DNA of 64,000 nt from Rosistilla ulvae (GTDB lineage Bacteria; Planctomycetota; Planctomycetia; Pirellulales; Pirellulaceae), in contig NZ_CP036261.1 in assembly GCF_007741475.1 (NCBI RefSeq), positions 7,379,798 to 7,443,797 of the forward strand, in the 5' to 3' direction. The position numbers and the translations under genes are program-made. Shown one piece after another: positions 33,795 to 41,638 of the stretch. The notes under the pieces were generated by a model that was given only the letters and a program-made list of their open reading frames with translations, searched no databases and was not told the DNA's origin. Numbering within the stretch: the stretch's first letter is position 1; the number at the start of each line of letters is the position of its first letter.

Positions 33795-35297
33795 TCACTT
33801 CTTGGAATCACCAGCCTCCGCAGGATCGGGTTCGGCTGGCGGTGTCTCCGTTTCCGGCTTCTTTTCTTCCGGCGACTCTGCGTCGGGTGTCGTTCCTTCG
33901 GGCTTTTTTGCTTGGGTCATCATCAAGACCTTAAACCGTTCCTGCAGTTTGGCGTCTCGGAACACGGTCGGATCGAACATGGGTTGTTCGTTCAATTCCA
34001 GCCTCTCCCATCCGTTGATAGTTTTAGCAATGGTTAGATCGCTGGTTCCGTTTTCATCGACGTCGGTCAAAATCAGGTCGAATTCGCCGTCGTTATCGCG
34101 ATCGTAAAAGACGCGATTGTTGGGGATGACAGCAAGGGCGAACTCGCACTCGAATTGCTTCCGATCCTGTTTACCAGCCTTGTAGTCCTCGATGAAATTT
34201 GCGGGAGTGTCGCTGTCCAAGTCGACGACAACTCCGGTGAATGGAGTTTCATCGTCGATTGAAAAACGCCAGGTTTCGTAGACGTCGTCATCGTCCACGT
34301 CCAAGAAGTCGCTAGTCGCGGCGGGGGGCCAATAGTTTGGTTGGAAGACTTCCGACTTTTCAGGTCGGTTTGCTGTGAATTCCTTGACTTCGTCCAGATG
34401 CACGTGGTAGCTGAATTTGTCCAGGTTGACCTGTGAGTCCTTCTCGCTTTTCGGGATCGCAAAGTTCACCGCGACCAATTCGCCGTCGTTGTTCAGCAAC
34501 GGGCCGCCGGAGTCGCCTGGATTAATTCCACAAGTCGAAAGCAACGCCTTCCGCGGTCGGCTTTGGCTGAGCGCATTGGCAAACGATTGCTTGGCATCGG
34601 ACGCCATCACCATCTGCGTCATGACCGTGTCGATCATATCGTGAGGGTACTTGGCGATACCGACAACTTCACCGCTTCGCACAGCCCAAAACACGCCTCG
34701 CTTCGGATGGCCGATGGTGATGCAATCGGTTCCAGGAGTTGCGTTTTTCGTCGCGAACACGATCGGTTTCAGTTCGCGTCCCTCGGGGACAGCCAGCAGT
34801 TTCAGAATCGCCAGGTCCTTCTCGGGACTCGCTGCATAAACCAGTGCCGGAGTGGCCTGCTGGTTTAACGTCATCATCCCATCTTCCAAGTCACCAAAAT
34901 GGATGTACGCCATTCGGCTAGCCGTGTTGATATCGATTCCAGCCGATTCAATGACGTGATTGTTGGTCAGGATCCAACCGTCGGCATCGACGATGAATCC
35001 CGTCCCGTAACCGCCTCCCGCACGTACCACAACAACGGAGGGAGCGATCTTGGGAAACACGCTTGCAGCGGGACCACGACTCGCTTGACCGAGCAGTGCT
35101 CCCAATCCCTTGGGAATCGGCTTCGCATTCAGATCAATCGGTCCCGATCCCGGTTGCAGCGCGGCCAACGCTTGATCGGCATGCACCGGCAACGATACGG
35201 GCTTCCCCGCCTCCTCGTTTGCACTCGTTGTCGATGTCGACATCAACGCCGCAAGCGACATTAAAACGAGGTTCTTCTTCCAACTTGTTTTCTTCAC
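33795..35297 (-). CDS. Secreted trypsin-like (S1C, HtrA-type) protease with Asp-rich calcium-loop region
   Basis: 500 residues from GTG 35297, which has GGAG upstream. The signal peptide is WKKNLVLMSLAALMSTSTTSA. The protease domain (about 78-290) has the triad His114 (ILTNNHV), Asp161 (EKDLAIL) and Ser263 (NPGDSGGPL). No PDZ domain follows. Instead, residues about 320-420 carry acidic loops (DVDDDDVYE, DRDNDGEFD, DVDENGTSD) like calcium-binding repeats. The tail (about 450-500) is Pro/Glu/Lys-rich and probably disordered. It likely cleaves envelope proteins. The neighbouring kinase gene is co-directional 200 bases downstream. Confidence 0.88.
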   Translation of the reverse strand: MKKTSWKKNLVLMSLAALMSTSTTSANEEAGKPVSLPVHADQALAALQPGSGPIDLNAKPIPKGLGALLGQASRGPAASVFPKIAPSVVVVRAGGGYGTGFIVDADGWILTNNHVIESAGIDINTASRMAYIHFGDLEDGMMTLNQQATPALVYAASPEKDLAILKLLAVPEGRELKPIVFATKNATPGTDCITIGHPKRGVFWAVRSGEVVGIAKYPHDMIDTVMTQMVMASDAKQSFANALSQSRPRKALLSTCGINPGDSGGPLLNNDGELVAVNFAIPKSEKDSQVNLDKFSYHVHLDEVKEFTANRPEKSEVFQPNYWPPAATSDFLDVDDDDVYETWRFSIDDETPFTGVVVDLDSDTPANFIEDYKAGKQDRKQFECEFALAVIPNNRVFYDRDNDGEFDLILTDVDENGTSDLTIAKTINGWERLELNEQPMFDPTVFRDAKLQERFKVLMMTQAKKPEGTTPDAESPEEKKPETETPPAEPDPAEAGDSKK

Positions 35298-35656
35298 GGT
35301 GTCGGTCTCCAAAGGTAGTGATGGAAAATGCTTCGTCGGAACGCGAATTGACCCGCCGGATCGCAAGGCAGTTCAAATCCTTCTCCTGGGACGGTATCAG
35401 GATGGATCAGCATCGATTGCCGTACGGCGGGCTTCAGCCGCATCGAATGGTTCCGTATTCAAGCCGAAGTCGATGGACGGCGGTCTGAATGCTTGGTTGG
35501 GTTTCGAATCAATGCAGATCGCCTCTGCCGCCTTTCCCACGAGCCTCCCGTTCACAAGTGGCGAAAGCAAAAGGGCTCGTGGGATTCAAACATGTGATCG
35601 CGAATGTCGCAATCATTCGTGCCTACTTCGATCTACTGTCAGGCATCGAATCGTCT
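35298..35656. repeat. Intergenic gap with an 11-base-pair palindrome
   Basis: About 360 bases between the TPR gene stop and the protease start. TCCCACGAGCC (35535-35545) and its exact complement (35574-35584) bracket a 28-base spacer. The promoter of the protease gene should be here. No gene is seen. Confidence 0.5.
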
Positions 35657-37729
35657 CTAGTTTTGAGTAACCTGGTCGCCAATCGATACATCCAGAGCAA
35701 CAGCCCCGGGCGTAGCCGGACTTGCAACCGCCGTCGTGGTCGCAAGCAGTTTCTCTAACTGTCGGAGTTCCTTATTGCGACGTTTTTGCAACTTTCGGTT
35801 CGGTAAGATAGCCAGCACCGAAAGGGCGACGATGATGCTGGTAGTGAGTGTTAGGAACACCCACAGGAACAACGAGTATCCTCTTTTCTCGGCGTAGTTG
35901 GCTGCGACGATGCAGAAGATCACGAGCCAAAACCAATCGCGACCGCTTGCTGATGCATTCCCAGACGCGCTCTCATCCAGCATCGCATCGCTTGTGGCAG
36001 ATGGCAACGCTGGGGGAGTGGGCTCAGCGGGTGGCATCGCTGCGACGTCGGGCGTGGCGCCGCTGGATTCTTCCGTGGGTGCCGGGTTTGCGATCGCTTC
36101 ATTCATCATCGCGATGTTTGCGTTGACGGTGGTCAGTAGAGCGTGTTCGGGGGCCACTTCGAGCAAGATTTCGCGGGCGCGATTAAGAAACGTTAATGCT
36201 TTGGCTGGGCCAGAGACATTGGCGTGATACACCCCGAAGCGATTCCCAATATCTGCATCGCGAACATCATACGGAAGTTCCAACTCACGCCGCAATGAAT
36301 AACACTTGTCCAACGCCTGCATCGACTCAAGTGATTGCCCCCGTTCGGTCTCCGCAATCCCCAGCGAATACAACAGCTCTTGCTTGAGAATCTGGTCAGG
36401 GAATCCTGATTTTTCGTTCGAATCTAAGCCAGCACGATAGCTTTCCACCGCGGCTGCGGGTTGTTCTGACGCTTGTTGGTACCGAGCAAGCAGCATCCAC
36501 GATTTTGCAAGATCAGGATGGTTTTCACTTAGCATCTGCTGTTCGATAGCGATCCCCTCACGGATGGCTTCGGCGGCTTCTTGCGGTCGATCGCTAATCC
36601 CCAGCAAGGCAGCTTCGTGAAACTTGATCGAAGCCATCGGTGATGAAACTTCACCGAACGCAGCTGCATCCTTCTGCAATTCATCTAGTCGTTGCATCGC
36701 TTCGTCCAGTTTGTCCGCACGAGCTGCTTCGCCGTTTTCGGCGAGCTTTTCATTCCATTTGGAAATCGATGCGATGCGATCGATCCGCTGCTGCATCGCC
36801 TGGATAGCATCCGGCTTCTCAAGATGCTCCAACAGGACCAACTGATGCGTTAGGAGATTTTGGTAACCATTGGAATCCGGCCCCATCAGCTTCTCTGCTG
36901 CTTCGATCGCAAGCGTGTTCTCGATCAACGCCTCTTCGTATTTCTCTTCCGACTCCAACGTGATAGCCAACCGATATCGGCTGTTGATCACCTCTAGATG
37001 GATCGGCCCCAGTGCACTTTCAATCAAGCGTAGCGATTCCTGGCGATACGGAAGCGCAGCAGCCGGTCCACGATGAGTTTCCAGCTGAGTTGCCAACTTG
37101 TCAGTGCCCGCTGCGACCTCGGCAGACTCAGGTCCTGCAACGACCTTCTGAATCGCAAGGATCTGTTCAAGGTTTGCGATGACGTCATCGAATTGTTTCA
37201 ATTCGCTATTCACTGTGACAAGCGAATTGAGCGTCGGAATCAGCCGAGCGTCATTCGCCCCGATGTCCTCTATTCGCAATGCGAGTTGCGTTTTCAAAGC
37301 TTCCAATGCGACTTCGAGCTTGTTCGATCGATAGGCCGCGATTCCCAGGTTTGTCAGCATCGTGTCTCGATTCGGCAGATACACGCTGGGATCGAGAGCC
37401 TCTTTGGCTGCTTCGAGCGCATCGAGGGCGGATTGGAAATGTGCCATCGCTTCGGCAGGTTGATCTTGATCGATATCGATCAGCCCCAGCATGTTATTGG
37501 CATCTGCAATGAGCTTGCCCGATTCGGCCAATTGCTCGGCAGCGTTGAGTGCTTGCAGGGCGTTAGTTTCCGCTTCCTCGAAGCGTTTTTCGATTCGTGC
37601 TCGATCAGCCAAGATAAGGATCTCGTTGGCTGCCTCACGCTCATCGGCATGGCAGGTTTGGCAAAGAGTTCCCGTGACGACCTGGCTTAACACCGTCAAA
37701 AGGATCGCGAAAATTGGTTGTCGGATCAT
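35657..37729 (-). CDS. Secreted/membrane TPR protein, last gene of the CHAT-caspase operon
   Basis: The protein has 690 residues. The signal peptide is FAILLTVLSQVVTGTLC. A long helical array of tetratricopeptide-like units follows (AEAMAHFQSALDALEAAKEA, VALEALKTQLALRIEDIGAN, EAAEAIREGIAIEQQMLSEN, PAAAVESYRAGLDSNEKSG, and others) to about residue 560. Two closely spaced membrane helices (WFWLVIFCIVAANYA and LFLWVFLTLTTSIIVALSVL) and a basic stretch then lead to a short C-terminal tail. The tail (ALDVSIGDQVTQN) resembles the tail of the zinc-ribbon-FHA protein at 40022-41638. The TPRs would face the periplasm and dock partners. It starts inside the stop of the preceding gene (ATGA, 37726-37729). 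Confidence 0.8.
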   Translation of the reverse strand: MIRQPIFAILLTVLSQVVTGTLCQTCHADEREAANEILILADRARIEKRFEEAETNALQALNAAEQLAESGKLIADANNMLGLIDIDQDQPAEAMAHFQSALDALEAAKEALDPSVYLPNRDTMLTNLGIAAYRSNKLEVALEALKTQLALRIEDIGANDARLIPTLNSLVTVNSELKQFDDVIANLEQILAIQKVVAGPESAEVAAGTDKLATQLETHRGPAAALPYRQESLRLIESALGPIHLEVINSRYRLAITLESEEKYEEALIENTLAIEAAEKLMGPDSNGYQNLLTHQLVLLEHLEKPDAIQAMQQRIDRIASISKWNEKLAENGEAARADKLDEAMQRLDELQKDAAAFGEVSSPMASIKFHEAALLGISDRPQEAAEAIREGIAIEQQMLSENHPDLAKSWMLLARYQQASEQPAAAVESYRAGLDSNEKSGFPDQILKQELLYSLGIAETERGQSLESMQALDKCYSLRRELELPYDVRDADIGNRFGVYHANVSGPAKALTFLNRAREILLEVAPEHALLTTVNANIAMMNEAIANPAPTEESSGATPDVAAMPPAEPTPPALPSATSDAMLDESASGNASASGRDWFWLVIFCIVAANYAEKRGYSLFLWVFLTLTTSIIVALSVLAILPNRKLQKRRNKELRQLEKLLATTTAVASPATPGAVALDVSIGDQVTQN

Positions 37730-38307
37730 GATGTGGTCGCTCCAGTTGAATCGGTTTGTGCAAAAGCAGTCGCTGCCGTTTGATATTCTGTCAAACGGTT
37801 AGAAAACATTTCCATGTTTTCGCTAGACGTAGGGGCGACGCGGCAGGCGAATTGAGATTGTTTTCCCGAGGGAAGCGAATACGTCACATAGTGTGTGGCG
37901 CGTCCAAACATCAGGATGATCAACGGGACGATAACAAAGCCGAGGATCCCTAACACGATTTGAAGGACTGGATTTGATTGCTCCATGCCAGCGAAAAGCA
38001 ATCCGGCAACTCCTAGGAACCAAAGCAACAAGAACAGGATTTTCAGAAGTCCAAGCGACACCCAACGTCCCGTTGTTCGGTACTTTGTGATCCGCGCATA
38101 GGGCACCGTTCGCGTTGTTCGTTCGGTCAAAAGCGCCGTGTAGAATTGAGAGATGAATGGAATCCTAAACTTGGGCAGGTCGCCACACACCACGATCGCG
38201 GTTTCTTGGAAGTTGACATCACCCTTTCCGGTAAAGTCCAGGCGCTTACCAAATATCGAATTCCATAACGACATGCGTGGTATTTGAAATTTAACGTTGA
38301 ATTTCAT
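37726..38307 (-). CDS. Two-TM membrane protein of unknown function
   Basis: The protein has 193 residues. A charged N-terminal part of about 90 residues with beta character (FTGKGDVNFQETAIVVCGDL, RTVPYARITKYR) could be a PH-like domain, although this is only a pattern impression. Two membrane helices follow (GLLKILFLLLWFLGVAGLLFA and LGILGFVIVPLIILMFG), then a short soluble tail ending in a Ser/Thr-rich stretch (TAATAFAQTDSTGATTS) that could be phosphorylated. Both ends overlap the neighbours by four bases, so its product is made together with the kinase upstream and the TPR protein downstream. I do not recognise the family. Confidence 0.75.
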   Translation of the reverse strand: MKFNVKFQIPRMSLWNSIFGKRLDFTGKGDVNFQETAIVVCGDLPKFRIPFISQFYTALLTERTTRTVPYARITKYRTTGRWVSLGLLKILFLLLWFLGVAGLLFAGMEQSNPVLQIVLGILGFVIVPLIILMFGRATHYVTYSLPSGKQSQFACRVAPTSSENMEMFSNRLTEYQTAATAFAQTDSTGATTS

Positions 38308-39986
38308 GATTGCACTCCCAGTTGGTTAGCCGACTGATCGCGCAGTTCGCGAAACTCGAAACAGTAACCCGCGACGGCGAGGAACGAATCACAGACTCCG
38401 ATGGCTTCCTGGTACAGCCGTAGTTCGAAATAGCTGTGTGCCAACAACATGCCAGCTTCCATGTTGTAAGGGTCATCATCGAGCATCAACTTGGCCTCAA
38501 CCGCCGCTTGTTTTACTTTGTCATTCGCCAGAAGTGTCTCTGCGTACTTTTGCCGAACACCGAGGTCTTCGCTTCGTTCTTGCGCCATCGTTTCCAGAAT
38601 TTTGAGCTGCATGCTCGAATCGCCTGCGTTTTCAGTAATCGACCGCCGCAGGTCACGCCCGCGTTGCAAATATCGGATTCGTGAAAAGAGGTAGCAGGTC
38701 AGTGGGACAAAAATGAGCGAGAAAATAGCCGATCCCAGCACTCCGATGCGAAGTGTGCCGGCGTCGACTTGAATCCCTCCTCCTTGCAGTCCAGCAAGCA
38801 TTGCTGGCAAAACAGCTTCACTTGCGAGATACCCCAGAACGAGCGTCAATAGGCCAAGCACCGTATAGATCAGCGACCGTCCCCACTGTTGTTTGAAAAA
38901 CGCCGCTCGCTGTCCTGTATAGAACAACCACAGCCCCAGCAGAACGATCACCGTCGATGGTATCATCAGCGGGCCCGCCCAAAAGATCGCACTGATCACG
39001 CAACCAATGGTGGCCAAACGAATCGCGCGGTTTGTCTGATCGTCGATGGTCAGTTTGTGGTCAATCCCCTGATTCAGTTCGCCGGTCGAAGATGTCGATT
39101 CATCTCCCAGCAGCTTCAAAAGCTCGGCCGGAGATCCAGTTCGAGTGGACAATTGCTTTTCCAACAGCCCGTAGATAATTGTGGCTAGCTGATCATCGTT
39201 CGAATTTCCCAGTATCTCTTCGAGCGGGACCGGAGTCTTGTAAAAGACTTCCGACGCCAATTCTTTGACGGTTTCGCCGACAAACGGCAAATCGCCAGTA
39301 AGCATTTGATAGGCCACCACCCCCAATGCCCAGAGGTCCGATTGGGTCGTCGCGCGTCCACGCAACTGCTCCGGAGCCATGAACTGATAGGTGCCGCCGG
39401 TGTTTCGTGAAACTTGAATTCCGTCGGCGACGCGGCTGATCCCAAAGTCGGTCAACACAAAACGTGGGACATCGCGTGGTTGCCCGTCATCGGAGGTGAT
39501 AACCAGGATGTTCGCAGGCTTGATGTCGCGGTGCAGGATTCCTGCCGCATGGGCATGTTGAAGTGCCGACGCCATTTGGCGTAGAAACTCGCGAACCTCA
39601 GCGGCACTGAACGTCCCGTGCTGCTCGGCGTATTCTTTTAAATCTCGCCCATCCAAGTACTCCAGTGCGACAATCAATCGATCGTTGTCGATGAAAAAAT
39701 CTAACAGTCCGACGATTCCCGGATGCCGAAGCTTGGACAGAATCTCCGGCTCCATCAGCAAACGATCCAAGTTGCCGCGGTTTTCAACCACTTTTAATGC
39801 AACCTTGGTTTCGGGAGCGTCGACGTGATGGGCGAGGTAGACCGTTCCGTGAGCCCCTTTGCCAATTTCTTGCCGAAGCATATATGGCCCAATCTTCCGT
39901 TCGGGCGGGGGCGCACCGCGGTTATCCAAATCAGGTTTGTCGGGCATCGTTGCAGTAGTCATGTTCACCTTGTCAAAGTTGTTCAA
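38304..39986 (-). CDS. Ser/Thr protein kinase with four-helix membrane part and TPR tail
   Basis: The protein has 560 residues. The kinase domain comes first (about 35-295): GKGAHGTVYLAHH, Lys65 in VALKVV, HRDIKPAN (152-159), DFGISR and GTYQFMAPEQ; the Thr-containing activation loop favours autophosphorylation. Several membrane helices follow (IGCVISAIFWAGPLMIPSTV, IVLLGLWLFYTG, LIYTVLGLLTLVLGYLA, GSAIFSLIFVPLTCYLF). The C-terminus carries about two TPR-like repeats (QKYAETLLANDKVKQAAVEA, NMEAGMLLAHSYFELRLYQE). It lies 35 bases downstream of one FHA protein and two genes from another, so its obvious readers are encoded beside it. The start could also be ATG 39962. Confidence 0.88.
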   Translation of the reverse strand: MNNFDKVNMTTATMPDKPDLDNRGAPPPERKIGPYMLRQEIGKGAHGTVYLAHHVDAPETKVALKVVENRGNLDRLLMEPEILSKLRHPGIVGLLDFFIDNDRLIVALEYLDGRDLKEYAEQHGTFSAAEVREFLRQMASALQHAHAAGILHRDIKPANILVITSDDGQPRDVPRFVLTDFGISRVADGIQVSRNTGGTYQFMAPEQLRGRATTQSDLWALGVVAYQMLTGDLPFVGETVKELASEVFYKTPVPLEEILGNSNDDQLATIIYGLLEKQLSTRTGSPAELLKLLGDESTSSTGELNQGIDHKLTIDDQTNRAIRLATIGCVISAIFWAGPLMIPSTVIVLLGLWLFYTGQRAAFFKQQWGRSLIYTVLGLLTLVLGYLASEAVLPAMLAGLQGGGIQVDAGTLRIGVLGSAIFSLIFVPLTCYLFSRIRYLQRGRDLRRSITENAGDSSMQLKILETMAQERSEDLGVRQKYAETLLANDKVKQAAVEAKLMLDDDPYNMEAGMLLAHSYFELRLYQEAIGVCDSFLAVAGYCFEFRELRDQSANQLGVQS

Positions 39987-40021
39987 GTCATTGATTTCAA
40001 GTTTGGTTTGTCGAGGGCTCG

Positions 40022-41638
40022 TTATTCAATGGTGACCAGATCACCAACCGAAGCGTCCACGACAATTCCTGGATTGTTGTAAGGCGTCATCTCAACTTCG
40101 GTTTGCACGGCAGAGGCTCCGATAAATTCTTCGCGGCGAATCAGTACTTCCAGGGTTAAGACGCCGCCGATCATCAGTCGGTCGCCGGTTGCCAATAGTG
40201 AGGCCTGATCGTTGGAGAGTCGGCGACCGTTGAGATGGGTGCCCGCTGCACTTCGGTCGATTGCGAAGTAGTCATTTCCAATTCGGTGGATTTCGAGATG
40301 TTGCCGACTAAGCTTGCGAGTTTTCGCTTCGGAACCGGGGACCCGGATCACAAAGTCGTTTCCTTCTTCGGGCCCTTGGCCCGGCTTGCGACGCTGACGA
40401 CCGACCCGAACGATTTTTGCACTCCGCGGGGCATGGTATGCGTATGGGGATCCGGCAACCTGCAGATACAGTTGACTGAAGAGTCGATTGGCCGAAGTTT
40501 GCGATTCGCTGGAGGATGCATCGGACGGGCTTTGCTGTTCCGCCAACAGCGCGACCGCGTCGGGAAAGCCAGGAGCGACGCGAAGGACTTCGTTCGCCAG
40601 ATGCTTCCCGGTCTCGATGTCCCCACCGGCAGTTGCCTGTTCGGCACGCGCCATGTGCGTCTGAACCTGAAACAACCATTGCGCCCGTTTTGCTTGATAG
40701 CCTGAAAACGCAATTCGGCGTTGGTTGCGATACTGATGAATGTTCCAAACATCGACGCCGTAAGCGAAGGCCGAACAGAGCGAGAACAATAGCAAGATCG
40801 GACCATATAGATCCATGATGCCTAGCGATGCCACATACTCAAACGCGGGCAAACGACGCTGTGTTCGCATCTGGTACAGCACGGCCAAACGCAGTTGCGC
40901 CGAGTCGTTTGTTATCACGACACTCAAATGGTTGCCGCCACTCTCTTGAATTTGCGGATATGTCGCTTCTCGCCATTGCTGGATTCCAATCGCTTCTTCG
41001 GAAACGATTTCCAACGGCAAACGATTTGCCAAATCACTCGCCACCTGGATGTCGCCGGGGGAATCCGCAACCAGATAAACTTTGACGCGTTCGACGAGAC
41101 CCGACGGTAGCGTGGTCCAGTGCGTTGAACTCGCTTCGCCGGAATTCGAGAACGCCTGCTCGCAATCGTCCGACCACGATTGCAACCGAGCCGTGCGGTC
41201 AATGCGAAACGCAAATCCCAGCAATCCGGTCACGGCGATCGTTGCAAGCATCAACGCCAGTCGGTGTTTGCGGATTGCGGGTGGCAGTTCATCTTGCTTC
41301 GGCGGCAATACGGTAGGGATGTCAAACGCTGGCAGCGGGCTAGCGCCGGGCCCGATCGCTGCAGCGCTTTGTGTCTGATCGCCTTCTTGGGTCGGCCCAT
41401 AATTCGATTGCAAAACTCGGCGGCAACCCGAGCATCGCACCGCGTCTGCAGGGTTTGTCTCGCCGCAATGAGAACAGGTTTGCGGTTGGTCGGTGCCGTC
41501 TTGTTCCGGTTCAGCCGTAGGACCAATCTCAATTTTCAGCACTCTCCGGCATTGAACGCAGCGGACAGCGTCAGCTTTGTTTTCCGATTGGCAATGAGGG
41601 CAAATCGCTTCGCCGGCAGGTAGGGACGCAGACATCAA
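40022..41638 (-). CDS. Double zinc-ribbon, membrane, FHA-domain protein
   Basis: The protein has 538 residues. Two zinc ribbons sit at the N-terminus (CPHCQSENKADAVRCVQC, Cys13/16/27/30, and CSHCGETNPADAVRCSGC, Cys55/58/69/72). The first membrane helix (about 131-150, LALMLATIAVTGLLGFAF) is followed by a periplasmic segment of about 115 residues and a second helix (LYGPILLLFSLCSAFAYGV). A helical cytoplasmic part leads to an FHA domain (about 410-505; RKLSRQHLEIHRIGNDYFAI, GTHLNGRRL, LLATGDRLMIGG). The FHA should bind phosphothreonine, probably made by the neighbouring kinase. The tail IVVDASVGDLVTIE resembles that of the TPR protein at 35657. It starts four bases before the stop of the caspase-FHA gene overlap ends (41635-41638). 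Confidence 0.85.
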   Translation of the reverse strand: MMSASLPAGEAICPHCQSENKADAVRCVQCRRVLKIEIGPTAEPEQDGTDQPQTCSHCGETNPADAVRCSGCRRVLQSNYGPTQEGDQTQSAAAIGPGASPLPAFDIPTVLPPKQDELPPAIRKHRLALMLATIAVTGLLGFAFRIDRTARLQSWSDDCEQAFSNSGEASSTHWTTLPSGLVERVKVYLVADSPGDIQVASDLANRLPLEIVSEEAIGIQQWREATYPQIQESGGNHLSVVITNDSAQLRLAVLYQMRTQRRLPAFEYVASLGIMDLYGPILLLFSLCSAFAYGVDVWNIHQYRNQRRIAFSGYQAKRAQWLFQVQTHMARAEQATAGGDIETGKHLANEVLRVAPGFPDAVALLAEQQSPSDASSSESQTSANRLFSQLYLQVAGSPYAYHAPRSAKIVRVGRQRRKPGQGPEEGNDFVIRVPGSEAKTRKLSRQHLEIHRIGNDYFAIDRSAAGTHLNGRRLSNDQASLLATGDRLMIGGVLTLEVLIRREEFIGASAVQTEVEMTPYNNPGIVVDASVGDLVTIE

